NCBI GenBank assembly: GCA_021324435.1 | Contig: JAJPIZ010000007.1 | Span: 46,188 to 110,187, forward strand | Source: Anaerolineae bacterium | Lineage (GTDB): Bacteria > Chloroflexota > Anaerolineae > Anaerolineales > Villigracilaceae | Length of the DNA stretch: 64,000 nt | Direction of reading: 5' to 3' | The notes under the pieces: model-generated | Database searches by the model: none | Told to the model about the DNA's origin: nothing | What the model saw: only the letters and a program-made list of their open reading frames with translations | Position numbers and translations under genes: made by a program | Shown here: positions 1 through 7,886 of the stretch, piece by piece | How positions within the stretch are numbered: position 1 is the first letter of the stretch | Layout: the number at the start of each line of letters is the position of its first letter

Positions 1-153
1 GAGCATCAAGTCCGGCTGGCCGCCGGCCAGCAACGCCTGAGCCGCGGAGCGCGCGTTCAAATGACCGGTCACGTCGCAGTCGAGCAGTTTCAACATCAAC
101 TGCACGGCATGGATCATTTCTTCATCATCATCTACAACCCAGATTTTTTTCAT
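1..153 (-). CDS. Response regulator receiver domain protein (partial, runs off left edge)
   Basis: Only the first 51 codons are in the window. The translation opens MKKIWVVDDDEEMIHAVQ, the beta1 strand plus acidic cluster (DDD) of a CheY-like receiver, where the acidic residues bind Mg2+ next to the phospho-accepting Asp; that Asp lies beyond the edge. The start codon overlaps the uvrC stop as ATGA (150-153), so the two genes are translationally coupled, with uvrC first. The output domain, if any, cannot be seen. The family call rests on sequence; any link to DNA damage signalling through the coupling to uvrC is only inference. Confidence 0.8.
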   Translation of the reverse strand, partial: MKKIWVVDDDEEMIHAVQLMLKLLDCDVTGHLNARSAAQALLAGGQPDLML

Positions 154-2018
154 TCCAAATGCGCCTTGATGGATTGAGCCGCGTTCTCCGGCACGACCGC
201 TTTGAGCTCCTCGATGCTCGCTTCTCTAATCTTATCAATCGAACCGAAATGTAACAAGAGGGCTTTGCGGCGCGTCGGGCCGATGCCGGGGATGGAATCC
301 AACTGCGAAGCCAGTCCCAGTTTCGAGCGTTTCTTGCGATGCGCGGTGATGCCATAGCGATGCGCCTCATCACGGATGCGTTGCACAAGATACAGTCCCT
401 GCGAATGACGCGGCAACATCAGTGAGTCAGATTTGTTCGGGAAGAAAATTTCCTCCTGTTGCTTTGCGAGGCCGACGATGGGGACTTTGCCGAACAATTC
501 GAATTTTTCAAGGACGCTCACCGCGCGTCCGAGTTGACCCTTGCCGCCGTCAATGATGATCAGATCGGGCAGGAAGGAAAACGACGCGTCTGGCTTGGAC
601 CCGGGAGCGGATTCCGCTTGCTGGCTTCCCTGCCATCTGCGGAATCGCCGCGTCAACATTTCTTCCATCGAGGCGAAGTCATCCGGCGCGCCGACCACGC
701 TCTCGATGTTGAACTTGCGATACAAACTTTTCGCAGGCACGCCCTGCTCGAACACCACCATCGCGCCGACGATGGCCGTGCCTTGTGTGTTCGAGATGTC
801 ATAGCATTCGATGCGATTCGGCGGCGCGGGCAGTTGCAACGCAGACTGTAACTCGGCCAGCGCCTGCTCCTGCTTGTGCGAATCGGCCTGCCATTGCGCG
901 CGTAAAGCCTGCAAAGTTTCCGCGGCGTTCTCCGAAGCCATTTGCACCAACTCGTGCGGCTGTCCTTCTTTCGGCACGAAGAATTCCACTTTCTCGCCGC
1001 CGCGTTTGGTTCTCATCCACTGGCTGATGATCTTGGCTTCTTCGATCTCGATTTCCTGCGGCAACATGACCTGCTGGGGAATGGTTGCGGCTTCGGTGTA
1101 GAACTGTTTGACGAATTGCGCCATCACTTCTGTGTCAGCGGTGTCTTCGGTGCCTTCAAGGATAAAGTATTCGCGTCCGATCAATTTGCCGCCGCGGATG
1201 AAGAAGATTTGCACGCAGGCCTCGCCGTCCGAGCGGGCCATGGCGAGGACATCAGAATCTTTGTAGTCGGTAGCAAAAACAACTTTCTGTCTTTCAATGA
1301 CGGATTGTATCGCTTTGAGTTGATCGCGCAACGCGCCGGCCCGTTCAAAGCGCATCTCGTCCGACGCTTTCTGCATTTCATTTTGCAAACGCGTCATGAT
1401 CTCTTCGCTGTGTCCGCTGAGGAAAGCCATCAGATCGGAAATCATTTGACGGTATCCGGCCTGGTTGATGGCTCCAATGCATGGCGCGGCGCACAGTTTG
1501 ATGTCAAAGTAAAGACACGCTCGTTTATCCTGGCCGGTGATGTCGCGGTCGCAGGTCAAATAGGGGAAGATTCGGCGAAGCACATCCAGAGTCTGATACA
1601 CGGCCCAGGCCGAGGTGTACGGACCGAAATAGCGCGAGCCATCCTCGACCATCTGCCGTGTCACGGTGACTTTGGGAAAGGGGTCGGCCCAATGGATTTT
1701 GATGTAGGGATAGCGCTTGTCGTCTTTGAGGCGGATGTTGTACTTCGGGCGATGCTTCTTGATGAGGTTCATCTCGAGGATCAGCGCTTCGAGTTCTGAC
1801 CCGACCACGATCCATTCGATATCTGCGATCTCGCGTACGAGGCGTCGCGTTTTGGCGTCATGACCCGCATCCGCGTGGAAATACGACCGCACGCGGTTCT
1901 TGAGATTGATGGCCTTGCCCACGTAAACAATCGTGCCTTCTGTGTTGCGGTAAATATAACAACCGGGCTTGGTTGGGAGCGTGGCAAGAATACCTTTGAT
2001 GTGTTCGGCAATTTCCAT
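150..2018 (-). CDS. uvrC: Excinuclease ABC subunit C
   Basis: UvrC makes the dual incisions of nucleotide excision repair after UvrAB damage recognition. The 622-residue product shows the N-terminal GIY-YIG nuclease domain (GCYIYRNTEGTIVYVGKA, about residues 18-35), a UVR-type region near residues 200-240 (QNEMQKASDEMRFERAG), the RNase H-like second nuclease domain (ECYDISNTQG; IIIDGGKGQL) and C-terminal helix-hairpin-helices (IPGIGPTRRKALLLHFGS). Full length for the family. A TTG start three codons upstream is possible, but ATG at 2018 is preferred because a TAAAAT box sits 8 nt before it, the leaderless arrangement seen repeatedly here. The stop overlaps the next gene's start by 4 nt. Confidence 0.97.
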   Translation of the reverse strand: MEIAEHIKGILATLPTKPGCYIYRNTEGTIVYVGKAINLKNRVRSYFHADAGHDAKTRRLVREIADIEWIVVGSELEALILEMNLIKKHRPKYNIRLKDDKRYPYIKIHWADPFPKVTVTRQMVEDGSRYFGPYTSAWAVYQTLDVLRRIFPYLTCDRDITGQDKRACLYFDIKLCAAPCIGAINQAGYRQMISDLMAFLSGHSEEIMTRLQNEMQKASDEMRFERAGALRDQLKAIQSVIERQKVVFATDYKDSDVLAMARSDGEACVQIFFIRGGKLIGREYFILEGTEDTADTEVMAQFVKQFYTEAATIPQQVMLPQEIEIEEAKIISQWMRTKRGGEKVEFFVPKEGQPHELVQMASENAAETLQALRAQWQADSHKQEQALAELQSALQLPAPPNRIECYDISNTQGTAIVGAMVVFEQGVPAKSLYRKFNIESVVGAPDDFASMEEMLTRRFRRWQGSQQAESAPGSKPDASFSFLPDLIIIDGGKGQLGRAVSVLEKFELFGKVPIVGLAKQQEEIFFPNKSDSLMLPRHSQGLYLVQRIRDEAHRYGITAHRKKRSKLGLASQLDSIPGIGPTRRKALLLHFGSIDKIREASIEELKAVVPENAAQSIKAHLE

Positions 2019-2026
2019 TGCAGGCA

Positions 2027-2032
2027 ATTTTA
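2027..2032 (-). promoter_or_regulatory. -10 box for leaderless uvrC transcript
   Basis: TAAAAT on the minus strand, separated by 8 nt from the ATG at 2018. There is no Shine-Dalgarno sequence between. The spacing places the transcription start at or next to the A of the ATG. No good -35 is seen. Confidence 0.45.
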
Positions 2033-2123
2033 CTCGTATCTATAATCGGCTATAAGTGTTTTGGGTTATTGTAATAGATTGCATTTTATGTTATAAGATA
2101 CAATATTCAAAAGGAGGTCTCGT

Positions 2124-2438
2124 ATGAATTGGAAGGATTTTCTAAGTTTCCGTAAAATGATTACGCCGTTAATCATCCAAGTGTTGTTTTGGATTGGCGT
2201 GGTCGTAAGTATCATCTGGGGACTCATTGTAATGTTCGGAGGATTGGCGTCCGGCATTGGCCTTAGCCAATACGGCGGCAATGGCGTGGGCGCTATATTG
2301 GGCAGTCTGTGTGCGGGCCCGATCGTCATCGTATTAGGCATATTGTTCTCGAGAATTTATGCCGAACTGCTCATCTTGTTCTTCCGCATGAATGACAACT
2401 TGAATGACATCAAGGACGAACTGCAAAAGCCGAAATAA
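2124..2438 (+). CDS. DUF4282 family membrane protein
   Basis: A 104-residue protein with two clear membrane helices (about 15-40 and 58-83). The pattern FRKMITPLIIQVLFW, a Gly-rich loop, then RIYAELLILFFRMNDNL near the C-terminus matches the DUF4282 family of small bacterial inner-membrane proteins of unknown function. The start is set by a strong AAGGAGGT ribosome binding site 6 nt upstream (2111-2118) and a TACAAT -10 box at 2099-2104. It stands alone between uvrC (divergent) and the cinA-like gene and ends in a good intrinsic terminator. Confidence 0.85.
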   Translation: MNWKDFLSFRKMITPLIIQVLFWIGVVVSIIWGLIVMFGGLASGIGLSQYGGNGVGAILGSLCAGPIVIVLGILFSRIYAELLILFFRMNDNLNDIKDELQKPK

Positions 2439-2467
2439 TCTCACCTATAAATATAACATTATCTGCC

Positions 2468-2497
2468 AAAAACCTCCCGCATTTGCGGGAGGTTTTG
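2468..2497 (+). terminator. Intrinsic terminator after the DUF4282 gene
   Basis: Perfect inverted repeat AACCTCCCGC / GCGGGAGGTT with a four-base ATTT loop, followed by TTTGCTT. It abuts the next -10 box (TATAAT, 2500-2505), so terminator and promoter are packed back to back. Confidence 0.85.
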
Positions 2498-2499
2498 CT

Positions 2500-2505
2500 T
2501 ATAAT
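2500..2505 (+). promoter_or_regulatory. -10 box for leaderless cinA-like gene
   Basis: TATAAT with 7 nt to the ATG at 2513 and no ribosome binding site in between. Any transcript from this box must begin at or within a few bases of the start codon. Confidence 0.55.
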
Positions 2506-2512
2506 GCTGGGC

Positions 2513-2995
2513 ATGACAAAATTGGAAAATATGATTGGTGATCTGCTTCGCGCGCGGGGATTGAAACTGGCGACCGCCGAATCGTGCACCGGCGGATTGA
2601 TTGCCAATCGCATCACCGACGTGCCCGGCTCATCGGATTATTTTCTCGGCGGCGTGACGGCCTACGCGTACGAAGCAAAAGTTGCATTGCTTGGTGTCTC
2701 ATGGGAAACCCTCAAAGCGCATGGCGCGGTCAGCCGCGAAACGGTGTTGGAGATGGCGCGCGGCGTGCGCAAGGCCCTGAGCGCGGACGTGGCAATCTCG
2801 GTCAGCGGCATCGCCGGACCCGGAGGCGGCTTGCCCAACAAACCGGTTGGCACCACCTGGTTCGGGCTTTCCGCGCCAGATGGGGAGTGGGCGTATCTCC
2901 GTCAATTCGATGGCGACCGCATTCAGAATAAATCCTTCGCCGCGGACACTGCGTTACAAATTCTCATTGATTATTTGGATGGAAACCTAAAATGA
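2513..2995 (+). CDS. CinA C-terminal domain amidase (nicotinamide-nucleotide amidohydrolase type)
   Basis: A 160-residue stand-alone CinA_C domain. Family members deamidate nicotinamide mononucleotide to nicotinate mononucleotide in NAD salvage. Visible signatures are ATAESCTGGLIANRITDVPGSS with the catalytic Ser, the conserved Tyr/Lys stretch (TAYAYEAKVALLGV), GAVSRETVLEMA, and the Gly-rich SVSGIAGPGGG followed by PVGTTWFGL. An upstream in-frame extension would run back through the preceding terminator, so ATG 2513 (or 2504) is the start. The stop overlaps the next gene as ATGA, implying coupling. The N-terminal MoCF-like domain of full CinA is absent. Confidence 0.93.
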   Translation: MTKLENMIGDLLRARGLKLATAESCTGGLIANRITDVPGSSDYFLGGVTAYAYEAKVALLGVSWETLKAHGAVSRETVLEMARGVRKALSADVAISVSGIAGPGGGLPNKPVGTTWFGLSAPDGEWAYLRQFDGDRIQNKSFAADTALQILIDYLDGNLK

Positions 2996-3747
2996 AAATT
3001 GCAGTGATCGTTTCTGCAGATGCTGAGTGGCGCGTGGTCAAGCCATTGTTCCCAAACGTGAAATTTGAACAATCACCCTTCGGTGAGTTCTCTACCTTGA
3101 CACCCTTCGGCGTTGCTCAGGGCAGGCCTGACACGTTGCACATGACGCTCTTTCACGGTGGCTGGGGAAAAATCTCTGCGGCGGCCAGCGCGCAATATGT
3201 AATTGATCGCTTCCAACCGGACCTGTTGGTGAATCTCGGAACCTGTGGCGGATTCGAAGGCCGCACACTTGCGCCTGGCGCAAGTGCAGGTGTCGAACGC
3301 GGGACGATCATCCTGGCCGAAAAAACAATCGTGTATGACATCATCGAGCAGATGACGGATCCCGACGAGGCCATCGAGCATTACTCCACCGAATTGGATT
3401 TATCCTGGTTGCCGCGCATCCTGCCGTTCCCGGTCTTACGCGGACTGTTGGTTTCCGGTGACCGCGACATTGTGCTGGATGACATCCCCATGCTCGTCAA
3501 AAAATTCGGCGCAGTTGCGGCAGATTGGGAATCAGGAGCTATTGCCTGGGTCGCAAAGAAGAACCGAACGCGTGCGTTAATTCTGCGCGGGGTCAGCGAT
3601 TTGGTCAGCAGTGAGGGCGACGAGACCTACGGAAATTACGAGTTGTTCATCCAGCGTGCAAGCGAGATCATGAAGAAACTGTTCGGGCAACTGCCGAAAT
3701 GGATCGAGGCAATCGAAAAAGTAGAGCAGGGGTATCGAGGGTATTAA
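2992..3747 (+). CDS. Purine/uridine phosphorylase superfamily protein (MTA/SAH nucleosidase-like)
   Basis: A 251-residue member of the PNP_UDP_1 fold, which cleaves nucleoside N-glycosidic bonds (5'-methylthioadenosine, S-adenosylhomocysteine or purine nucleosides). Visible are the start MKIAVIVSADAEWR, the core LVNLGTCGGFEG, the substrate-binding region AADWESGAIAWVAKK (Glu of the family's ME/SE motif) and the catalytic Asp in RGVSDL. Two short stretches, about residues 35-48 and 91-103, are encoded by dispersed repeats inserted in frame; both would lie in loops. Start overlaps the cinA-like stop, so the pair may act together in nucleotide salvage. Exact substrate is not determinable. Confidence 0.85.
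   Translation: MKIAVIVSADAEWRVVKPLFPNVKFEQSPFGEFSTLTPFGVAQGRPDTLHMTLFHGGWGKISAAASAQYVIDRFQPDLLVNLGTCGGFEGRTLAPGASAGVERGTIILAEKTIVYDIIEQMTDPDEAIEHYSTELDLSWLPRILPFPVLRGLLVSGDRDIVLDDIPMLVKKFGAVAADWESGAIAWVAKKNRTRALILRGVSDLVSSEGDETYGNYELFIQRASEIMKKLFGQLPKWIEAIEKVEQGYRGY
3097..3135 (+). repeat. Dispersed repeat fragment inserted in frame in the nucleosidase-like gene
   Basis: The segment encodes TPFGVAQGRPDT, built from TTCGGCGTTGCTCAGGGCAGG. It resembles the arm of the CATTCTGAG...CGCTCAGGG repeat family present at 7085 and 24490 and adds residues between two strands of the fold without breaking the frame. Confidence 0.5.
3266..3300 (+). repeat. LAPGASAG-encoding palindromic repeat (copy 1)
   Basis: CTTGCGCCTGGCGCAAG palindrome with flanks, read in frame as LAPGASAG. 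The same nucleotide repeat is read in the same frame in the UvrD-like gene (about 47909-47935, opposite strand), again giving LAPGASAG. Confidence 0.75.
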
Positions 3748-3753
3748 TCTCGT

Positions 3754-3917
3754 CATGTCGTTGCGAGCCGCTTCCTGAGCTTGCCGTCTTGCATGATTTG
3801 CTTGGCAAATCACATGCCGCCGATGCTCGCGGCACGAACGGTGTCGAAGGAAGCGGCGAAGCAATCTCCTCGACGATGGAGGAGATTGCTTCGGGAAGAG
3901 CGCCCTCGCAACGACGT
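3754..3917. repeat. Intergenic dispersed repeat, GTCGTTGCGAG...GCAATCTCC family
   Basis: The block starts GTCGTTGCGAG, contains GAAGCAATCTCCTC, a mirrored GGAGGAGATTGCTTC and ends CCTCGCAACGAC, so its two ends are inverted copies. A second, shorter member lies inside the UvrD-like gene at 47828-47955. It fills the gap between the convergent nucleosidase and serpin genes. Open frames across it are incidental. Confidence 0.75.
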
Positions 3918-3924
3918 TGGATGA

Positions 3925-5202
3925 TTATTCTGCGGGGTTGAGCACACGTCCCATGAACAAAATCTGGCCGGTGTGCAGGTCGCGAATGACAAAGATAAAT
4001 GGGCGGTCAATGATGAGCGTGTGATCGAAGACGAGCGCGGCGGTAGTCCGCATGAAAACGCCGGTGGCCGCGGCGGCCTCAGTGCCTTTTTCATCCACCG
4101 CGACAAACGCCTTGTGAATTACATCGCTGATGTAGAGGTCTTTCTTGCCGGTCATGCCGGAGAAATCAGCGTTGTTTGAGTCGAACGCATTTGACATGCC
4201 GAGGGATTTGAGCGTGTCGTTGAGACCGAATTCACTCGTGTAAGTAAACTTTGGAAGGCCCAGCGAGACTGAGGCGGGTTGCATGTTGTTGATGATGTCA
4301 TCCAACTTCTTCGCAGATAGCGATGACTCGAACGCGCTAAAATTGCCTTGATCGGGGACAAAGATGTCCATGGCGGCGGTCCCACCGCTGTACGCCAACT
4401 CGATAGCCTGATAACCGTCTTCGCTCGCGTAGGGCAGGCCAAAAAAATCAGATTTCATCATCTTGACCTGTGTCTGCGAGCCGTCCAGCAAATTGAAGTT
4501 CGCATCGGACGTGTCGTTCGGATCGAACTGCACCTCCCAGTCTGCTTTGAAGTAAATGGCGTTGACCAGCACCATGCGCGTGTAAGCGTCCAACGCGCCC
4601 TGTGGAATTAAATCCTTGATCTTGTCTTTCGTCTGGCCACTGACCCAATTGTTGATGTCTTTGCGCGCAGCTTCAAATTGATTGACGAAATCGGCGAGAT
4701 GAATCCCTGCGCCGTAGTTGCGCGCCAGCAAATCGAGATAATCCTGCTGAAAGGAATAAGTCTGTTCGGCCCATACGGCGTTGGCGATGTTCAACTGCAA
4801 GGGTTGCGCGTCTTTGGATTGCGCTTTGCCGCTCTCCATCAGACTCAAATCCAGCGCGTCGAAGGCGGGGTGCAGTTTGGATGGGTCGAGGTCGAAGTGC
4901 AGGGTCCTTGCCATCTGTGACTCGGTCTCACCGCGCGCGCCGCCGTAGGTCATGGCCAGGGCGAGGGAAATGCTGTACGGAGACAGGATCAGGTTTCCGT
5001 CGGAGGAATGAAGCGCCTGGTAAAGGTCAAGGGCGAAGGCGTTGTTCCCGTCTACCAGTTTGGCAAGATCATCGCTCGAGGCGGATGGGTTTTTCTCGCG
5101 TTGGAAATTGGATTTGGCAAGATTGGCCGATGGCACAGGTCCGCAGGCCGCGAACAAGAGTGCGGCCACGACCAGCGTGAACAGAAGTTGCATGAGTTTC
5201 AT
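3925..5202 (-). CDS. Serpin (serine protease inhibitor), predicted lipoprotein
   Basis: A 425-residue serpin with a lipoprotein signal peptide (hydrophobic LLFTLVVAALLFAAC, lipidated Cys at about residue 20), so it is probably anchored outside the membrane. The serpin fold is complete: NLILSPYSISLALAMTYGGARGET, NAVWAEQ, VLVNAIYFKADWE, and the C-terminal DRPFIFVIRD. The reactive-centre hinge EKGTEAAAATGV is canonical for inhibitory members. Counting 17 residues from the hinge Glu puts Thr-Thr|Ala at P2-P1|P1', which would fit an elastase-like or similar target; this is inference. GGAGGT 7 nt upstream fixes the start at 5202. No protease partner gene is adjacent. Confidence 0.95.
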   Translation of the reverse strand: MKLMQLLFTLVVAALLFAACGPVPSANLAKSNFQREKNPSASSDDLAKLVDGNNAFALDLYQALHSSDGNLILSPYSISLALAMTYGGARGETESQMARTLHFDLDPSKLHPAFDALDLSLMESGKAQSKDAQPLQLNIANAVWAEQTYSFQQDYLDLLARNYGAGIHLADFVNQFEAARKDINNWVSGQTKDKIKDLIPQGALDAYTRMVLVNAIYFKADWEVQFDPNDTSDANFNLLDGSQTQVKMMKSDFFGLPYASEDGYQAIELAYSGGTAAMDIFVPDQGNFSAFESSLSAKKLDDIINNMQPASVSLGLPKFTYTSEFGLNDTLKSLGMSNAFDSNNADFSGMTGKKDLYISDVIHKAFVAVDEKGTEAAAATGVFMRTTAALVFDHTLIIDRPFIFVIRDLHTGQILFMGRVLNPAE

Positions 5203-5377
5203 GTCTACCTCCATGGGTGATCTCCTGCGAGGACGATGCTCATCTCAGATTGTTCCTGCGCCGTCACGATTTTTTCTTGACGGAGGTAAGGGATGTCTTT
5301 ATCATATCGCCTTATGTTTATTCCTGCCTGAGAATTTTCGGTAACATACATCTTCAATGCGAAAGGTTTTGGATTTT

Positions 5378-7012
5378 ATGAGCATCGAAACAGCCGCGCC
5401 GAAAAGCCGCGGCCTGGAACAAAAATGGAAAGTGTTGATCTCCGTGATGTTCGGCATCTTCATGATCATTTTGGATGCCACGGTTGTGAACATTGCGTTT
5501 CCTACTTTGCGGCGTGAATTTGGCGCCAGCCTGGCGGACGCCCAATGGGTGTTGAGCATCTATGTTTTGTCACTGGGCATCACCACCCCGGTCTCCGGTT
5601 TTCTTGCGGATCGTTTCGGGATCAAACGCGTGTATCTGCTTGGACTTGGGTTGTTCACCCTGGGGTCGCTCCTGTGCGGCCTCGCTCCCTCTCTTGGACT
5701 TTTGATCGCGGCGCGTGCCCTGCAGGGATTCGGCGGCGGAATTGCGCAACCGCTTGGACCCGCGCAACTCTTCCGCGCCTTTCCACCAAAAGAGCAGGGC
5801 AGGGCGCTCGGCATCTTCGGTATCGCGTTGGTCGTTGCGCCCGCGCTGGGACCGATCCTCGGCGGTTGGTTGGTAGACTTGAATATCTGGCGGGCGATCT
5901 TCTTCATCAATGTGCCGATTGGAATCCTCGGCGTGTTCCTCGGCTCGCGCTTTTTGTTGGATTACCGCGTCGAACGTCGGCCGCGCTTCGATCCGCTTGG
6001 GTTGATCACAGCCATGGCCGGTTTTGGTTCCGTGTTGTACGCCGCCTCGATTGCGGAGAATGATGGCTGGACCGGTTCCACGACCTTGATGTTCCTCGGC
6101 TTCGGCGTTTTGATGCTGATTGTCCACACGTTGATCGAGTTGTATGTGGCCAAAGAGCCGATGATGAATCTGCGACTCTTCGCGCACCCGACCTTTTTGA
6201 ATGCCGCGCTGGTTGGCTATATCGCGACGGTGGCTTTGTTCGGCGCGGAGTTTCTGATGCCGATCTATCTGCAAGCCTTCCGCGGGCGCACTGCGCTGGA
6301 CACAGGCATCATCCTGCTGGGAGTAGCGGCCACCTCGGCTCTTGCCACGCCGACAGCGGGGAGGCTGTACGACAAAATTGGTCCACGCCTCATCATGGTG
6401 ACCGGATTCATCGTGTTGTGTATCAACACCTGGCAGTTGGCGTTGATTCAAAGCACGACACCGATTTCGTACATCGTCTTCCTGCTGGCCCTGCGCGGAT
6501 TGGCTGTTGGCCTGACTCTTCAAACTTCGTACGTCACCGCGCTCGGAAGCATTCCGCTGGACATGCTTCCGCGTGGATCCTCTCTGTTGAACAGCACCCG
6601 CTTCGTGGTCCAGGCGGTTGCGGTAGCCTCGCTGGCGACGATTCTGGTCAGCACGCTTTCAGCAGACATCAAAGCGCAACAACAAACCATGCAGGAGCAA
6701 ACGATCGCCAGCACGACTCCGTTTGGTGTGTGTGAGACGCCGGGCGTCGCGTCACAGGATAATCTGCCGCCCGGCATGGAGGCTTCGCTGAAGTCCATGC
6801 CTCCGCAAGCCGCGCAGGCGGCCAAGGCCAATGTTTTGGCGATGTTGAATAAAACCTGCGACGAATCGATGAAAGGCTTTGAAGCCTCGTATCGCATCAC
6901 GTTCTATGCTTCGATCGGCGCATTGATTCTCTCGGCGTTCCTCCCCGGCTGGCCCGCCAAGTGGGGCGGACGCGGCTCGACGGAAATGCCGCTGCCTCCG
7001 ATGGAGGAATAA
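5378..7012 (+). CDS. MFS drug exporter, DHA2 (EmrB/QacA) family
   Basis: A 544-residue, 14-helix-type proton-driven multidrug antiporter of the DHA2 group. Motif C-like and family signatures are visible: LDATVVNIAFPTL in helix 1, GFLADRFGIKRVYLLGL (motif A) after helix 2, ARALQGFGGG in helix 4, and GPILGGWLVD in helix 5. A loop of about 75 residues with Cys residues (KAQQQTMQEQ through CDESMKGFEA) precedes the last helix and is probably extracytoplasmic. The ATG at 5378 has an AAAGG ribosome binding site; an ATG seven codons upstream is the alternative. Single gene ending in a terminator. Substrate unknown. Confidence 0.93.
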   Translation: MSIETAAPKSRGLEQKWKVLISVMFGIFMIILDATVVNIAFPTLRREFGASLADAQWVLSIYVLSLGITTPVSGFLADRFGIKRVYLLGLGLFTLGSLLCGLAPSLGLLIAARALQGFGGGIAQPLGPAQLFRAFPPKEQGRALGIFGIALVVAPALGPILGGWLVDLNIWRAIFFINVPIGILGVFLGSRFLLDYRVERRPRFDPLGLITAMAGFGSVLYAASIAENDGWTGSTTLMFLGFGVLMLIVHTLIELYVAKEPMMNLRLFAHPTFLNAALVGYIATVALFGAEFLMPIYLQAFRGRTALDTGIILLGVAATSALATPTAGRLYDKIGPRLIMVTGFIVLCINTWQLALIQSTTPISYIVFLLALRGLAVGLTLQTSYVTALGSIPLDMLPRGSSLLNSTRFVVQAVAVASLATILVSTLSADIKAQQQTMQEQTIASTTPFGVCETPGVASQDNLPPGMEASLKSMPPQAAQAAKANVLAMLNKTCDESMKGFEASYRITFYASIGALILSAFLPGWPAKWGGRGSTEMPLPPMEE

Positions 7013-7025
7013 GAATCGAGCAACA

Positions 7026-7055
7026 CGCCGCTGATGAGTCAGCGGCGTTTTTGTT
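7026..7055 (+). terminator. Intrinsic terminator after the MFS exporter
   Basis: CGCCGCTGA / TCAGCGGCG stem with a TGAG loop followed by TTTTTGTTT. Confidence 0.9.
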
Positions 7056-7084
7056 TGATGAAAGAAAATACTTCAAGGAAGAGT

Positions 7085-7183
7085 GTTTAGCATTGAGGGT
7101 ACATGTCATTCTGAGGGAGCGAAGCGACTGAAGAATCCCGCCGAAAAGCGGCGGAGACCCTTCGCTTCGCTCAGGGTGACACC
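7085..7183. repeat. Intergenic dispersed repeat, CATTCTGAG...CGCTCAGGGTGA family
   Basis: The stretch begins GTCATTCTGAGGGAGCGAAG and closes CTTCGCTTCGCTCAGGGTGAC, so the ends are inverted copies. A near copy lies at 24490-24562. No gene seen in the gap between the exporter and the next minus-strand gene. Confidence 0.8.
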
Positions 7184-7214
7184 TAGTTGTGTGTTTGAAT
7201 TTAAGAACTCCGGT

Positions 7215-7823
7215 TCACGGCAAAATGCTGATTTTGATCTGGCCCGTTGTTTTAGGAAGACCACAGCCCGGCGCGACCAGCACTTTCAAGATGTCGTAAT
7301 CCGTCCCTTTGGGCGGAGAATAGATGAGGTCGCATGTATCTGCTCCGTCCAACGCCCCATCGTTGAGGGATTGCCACGCGCAACTGGCGCTCCCCGGTGT
7401 GACCAATGCCTCGATGGATGTGTAGGAGCCGCGCGCCAGCGAGAGCGTGTCGCCGGATGAGATCGTCACGATTGCTCGTCCCTGCCGCGTGATGCGAAAG
7501 CCGCTCAAAATGGATTTATGCCCGTTTGCAAAGCCCATCAGCGGGGAATATGGATACGATCCAAGCCACCACGCAAGGACAATCGACGCGAGAAATATTG
7601 AAATCGAGATGCCAAGTTGTTTGATTGATAGCTTGGCAAGAATGATTGCCAGGACGTTTAGGATCAAGGCAATGCAAAGCGCAAAGATAAGAGGCCGGGC
7701 AAGAGGATGGATGCAATCAAGCGCGGGCAGAGGAAGAAAATGAAGAACAAACCAGAACAGGCAGATCAAGATGACATTGCAAAGGATCAAATTCAATAGA
7801 TTGAGATGGGAAAGAGCTTTCAT
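7215..7823 (-). CDS. Small polytopic membrane protein with exported C-terminal domain, unknown function
   Basis: I do not recognise a named family. The 202-residue product has four likely membrane helices in its first 110 residues (LILCNVILICLFWFVLHFL; LIFALCIALILNVLAIIL; ISISIFLASIVLAWWLG) and a soluble C-terminal domain of about 85 residues with an Ig-like or beta-sandwich feel (ISSGDTLSLARGSYTSIEAL; CAWQSLNDG; YDILKVLVAPGC). Cys residues could form disulfides outside the cell. ATG 7823 is chosen because an upstream extension would run through the metG terminator. It may be expressed alone. Confidence 0.65.
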   Translation of the reverse strand: MKALSHLNLLNLILCNVILICLFWFVLHFLPLPALDCIHPLARPLIFALCIALILNVLAIILAKLSIKQLGISISIFLASIVLAWWLGSYPYSPLMGFANGHKSILSGFRITRQGRAIVTISSGDTLSLARGSYTSIEALVTPGSASCAWQSLNDGALDGADTCDLIYSPPKGTDYDILKVLVAPGCGLPKTTGQIKISILP

Positions 7824-7840
7824 TTTTTTGTTGGGTCGAA

Positions 7841-7886
7841 GAAAAAAACACAAAATCGGATGTGGCCTGACATCCGATTTTGTGTT
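7841..7886 (-). terminator. Strong intrinsic terminator of metG
   Basis: A perfect 17-bp stem (arms 7847-7863 and 7870-7886, loop GGCCTG) followed on the minus strand by a run of seven Ts. It overlaps the first base of the metG stop codon and isolates metG from the membrane-protein gene downstream. Confidence 0.92.

Noticed and set aside
942..1799. Long plus-strand ORF of 285 codons opposite uvrC
   Set aside because: It mirrors uvrC, which has complete family motifs; low-stop antisense frames are common in this GC-rich DNA. The same applies to antisense ORFs at 5570-6523, 8078-9112, 17685-18617 and 32215-33744.
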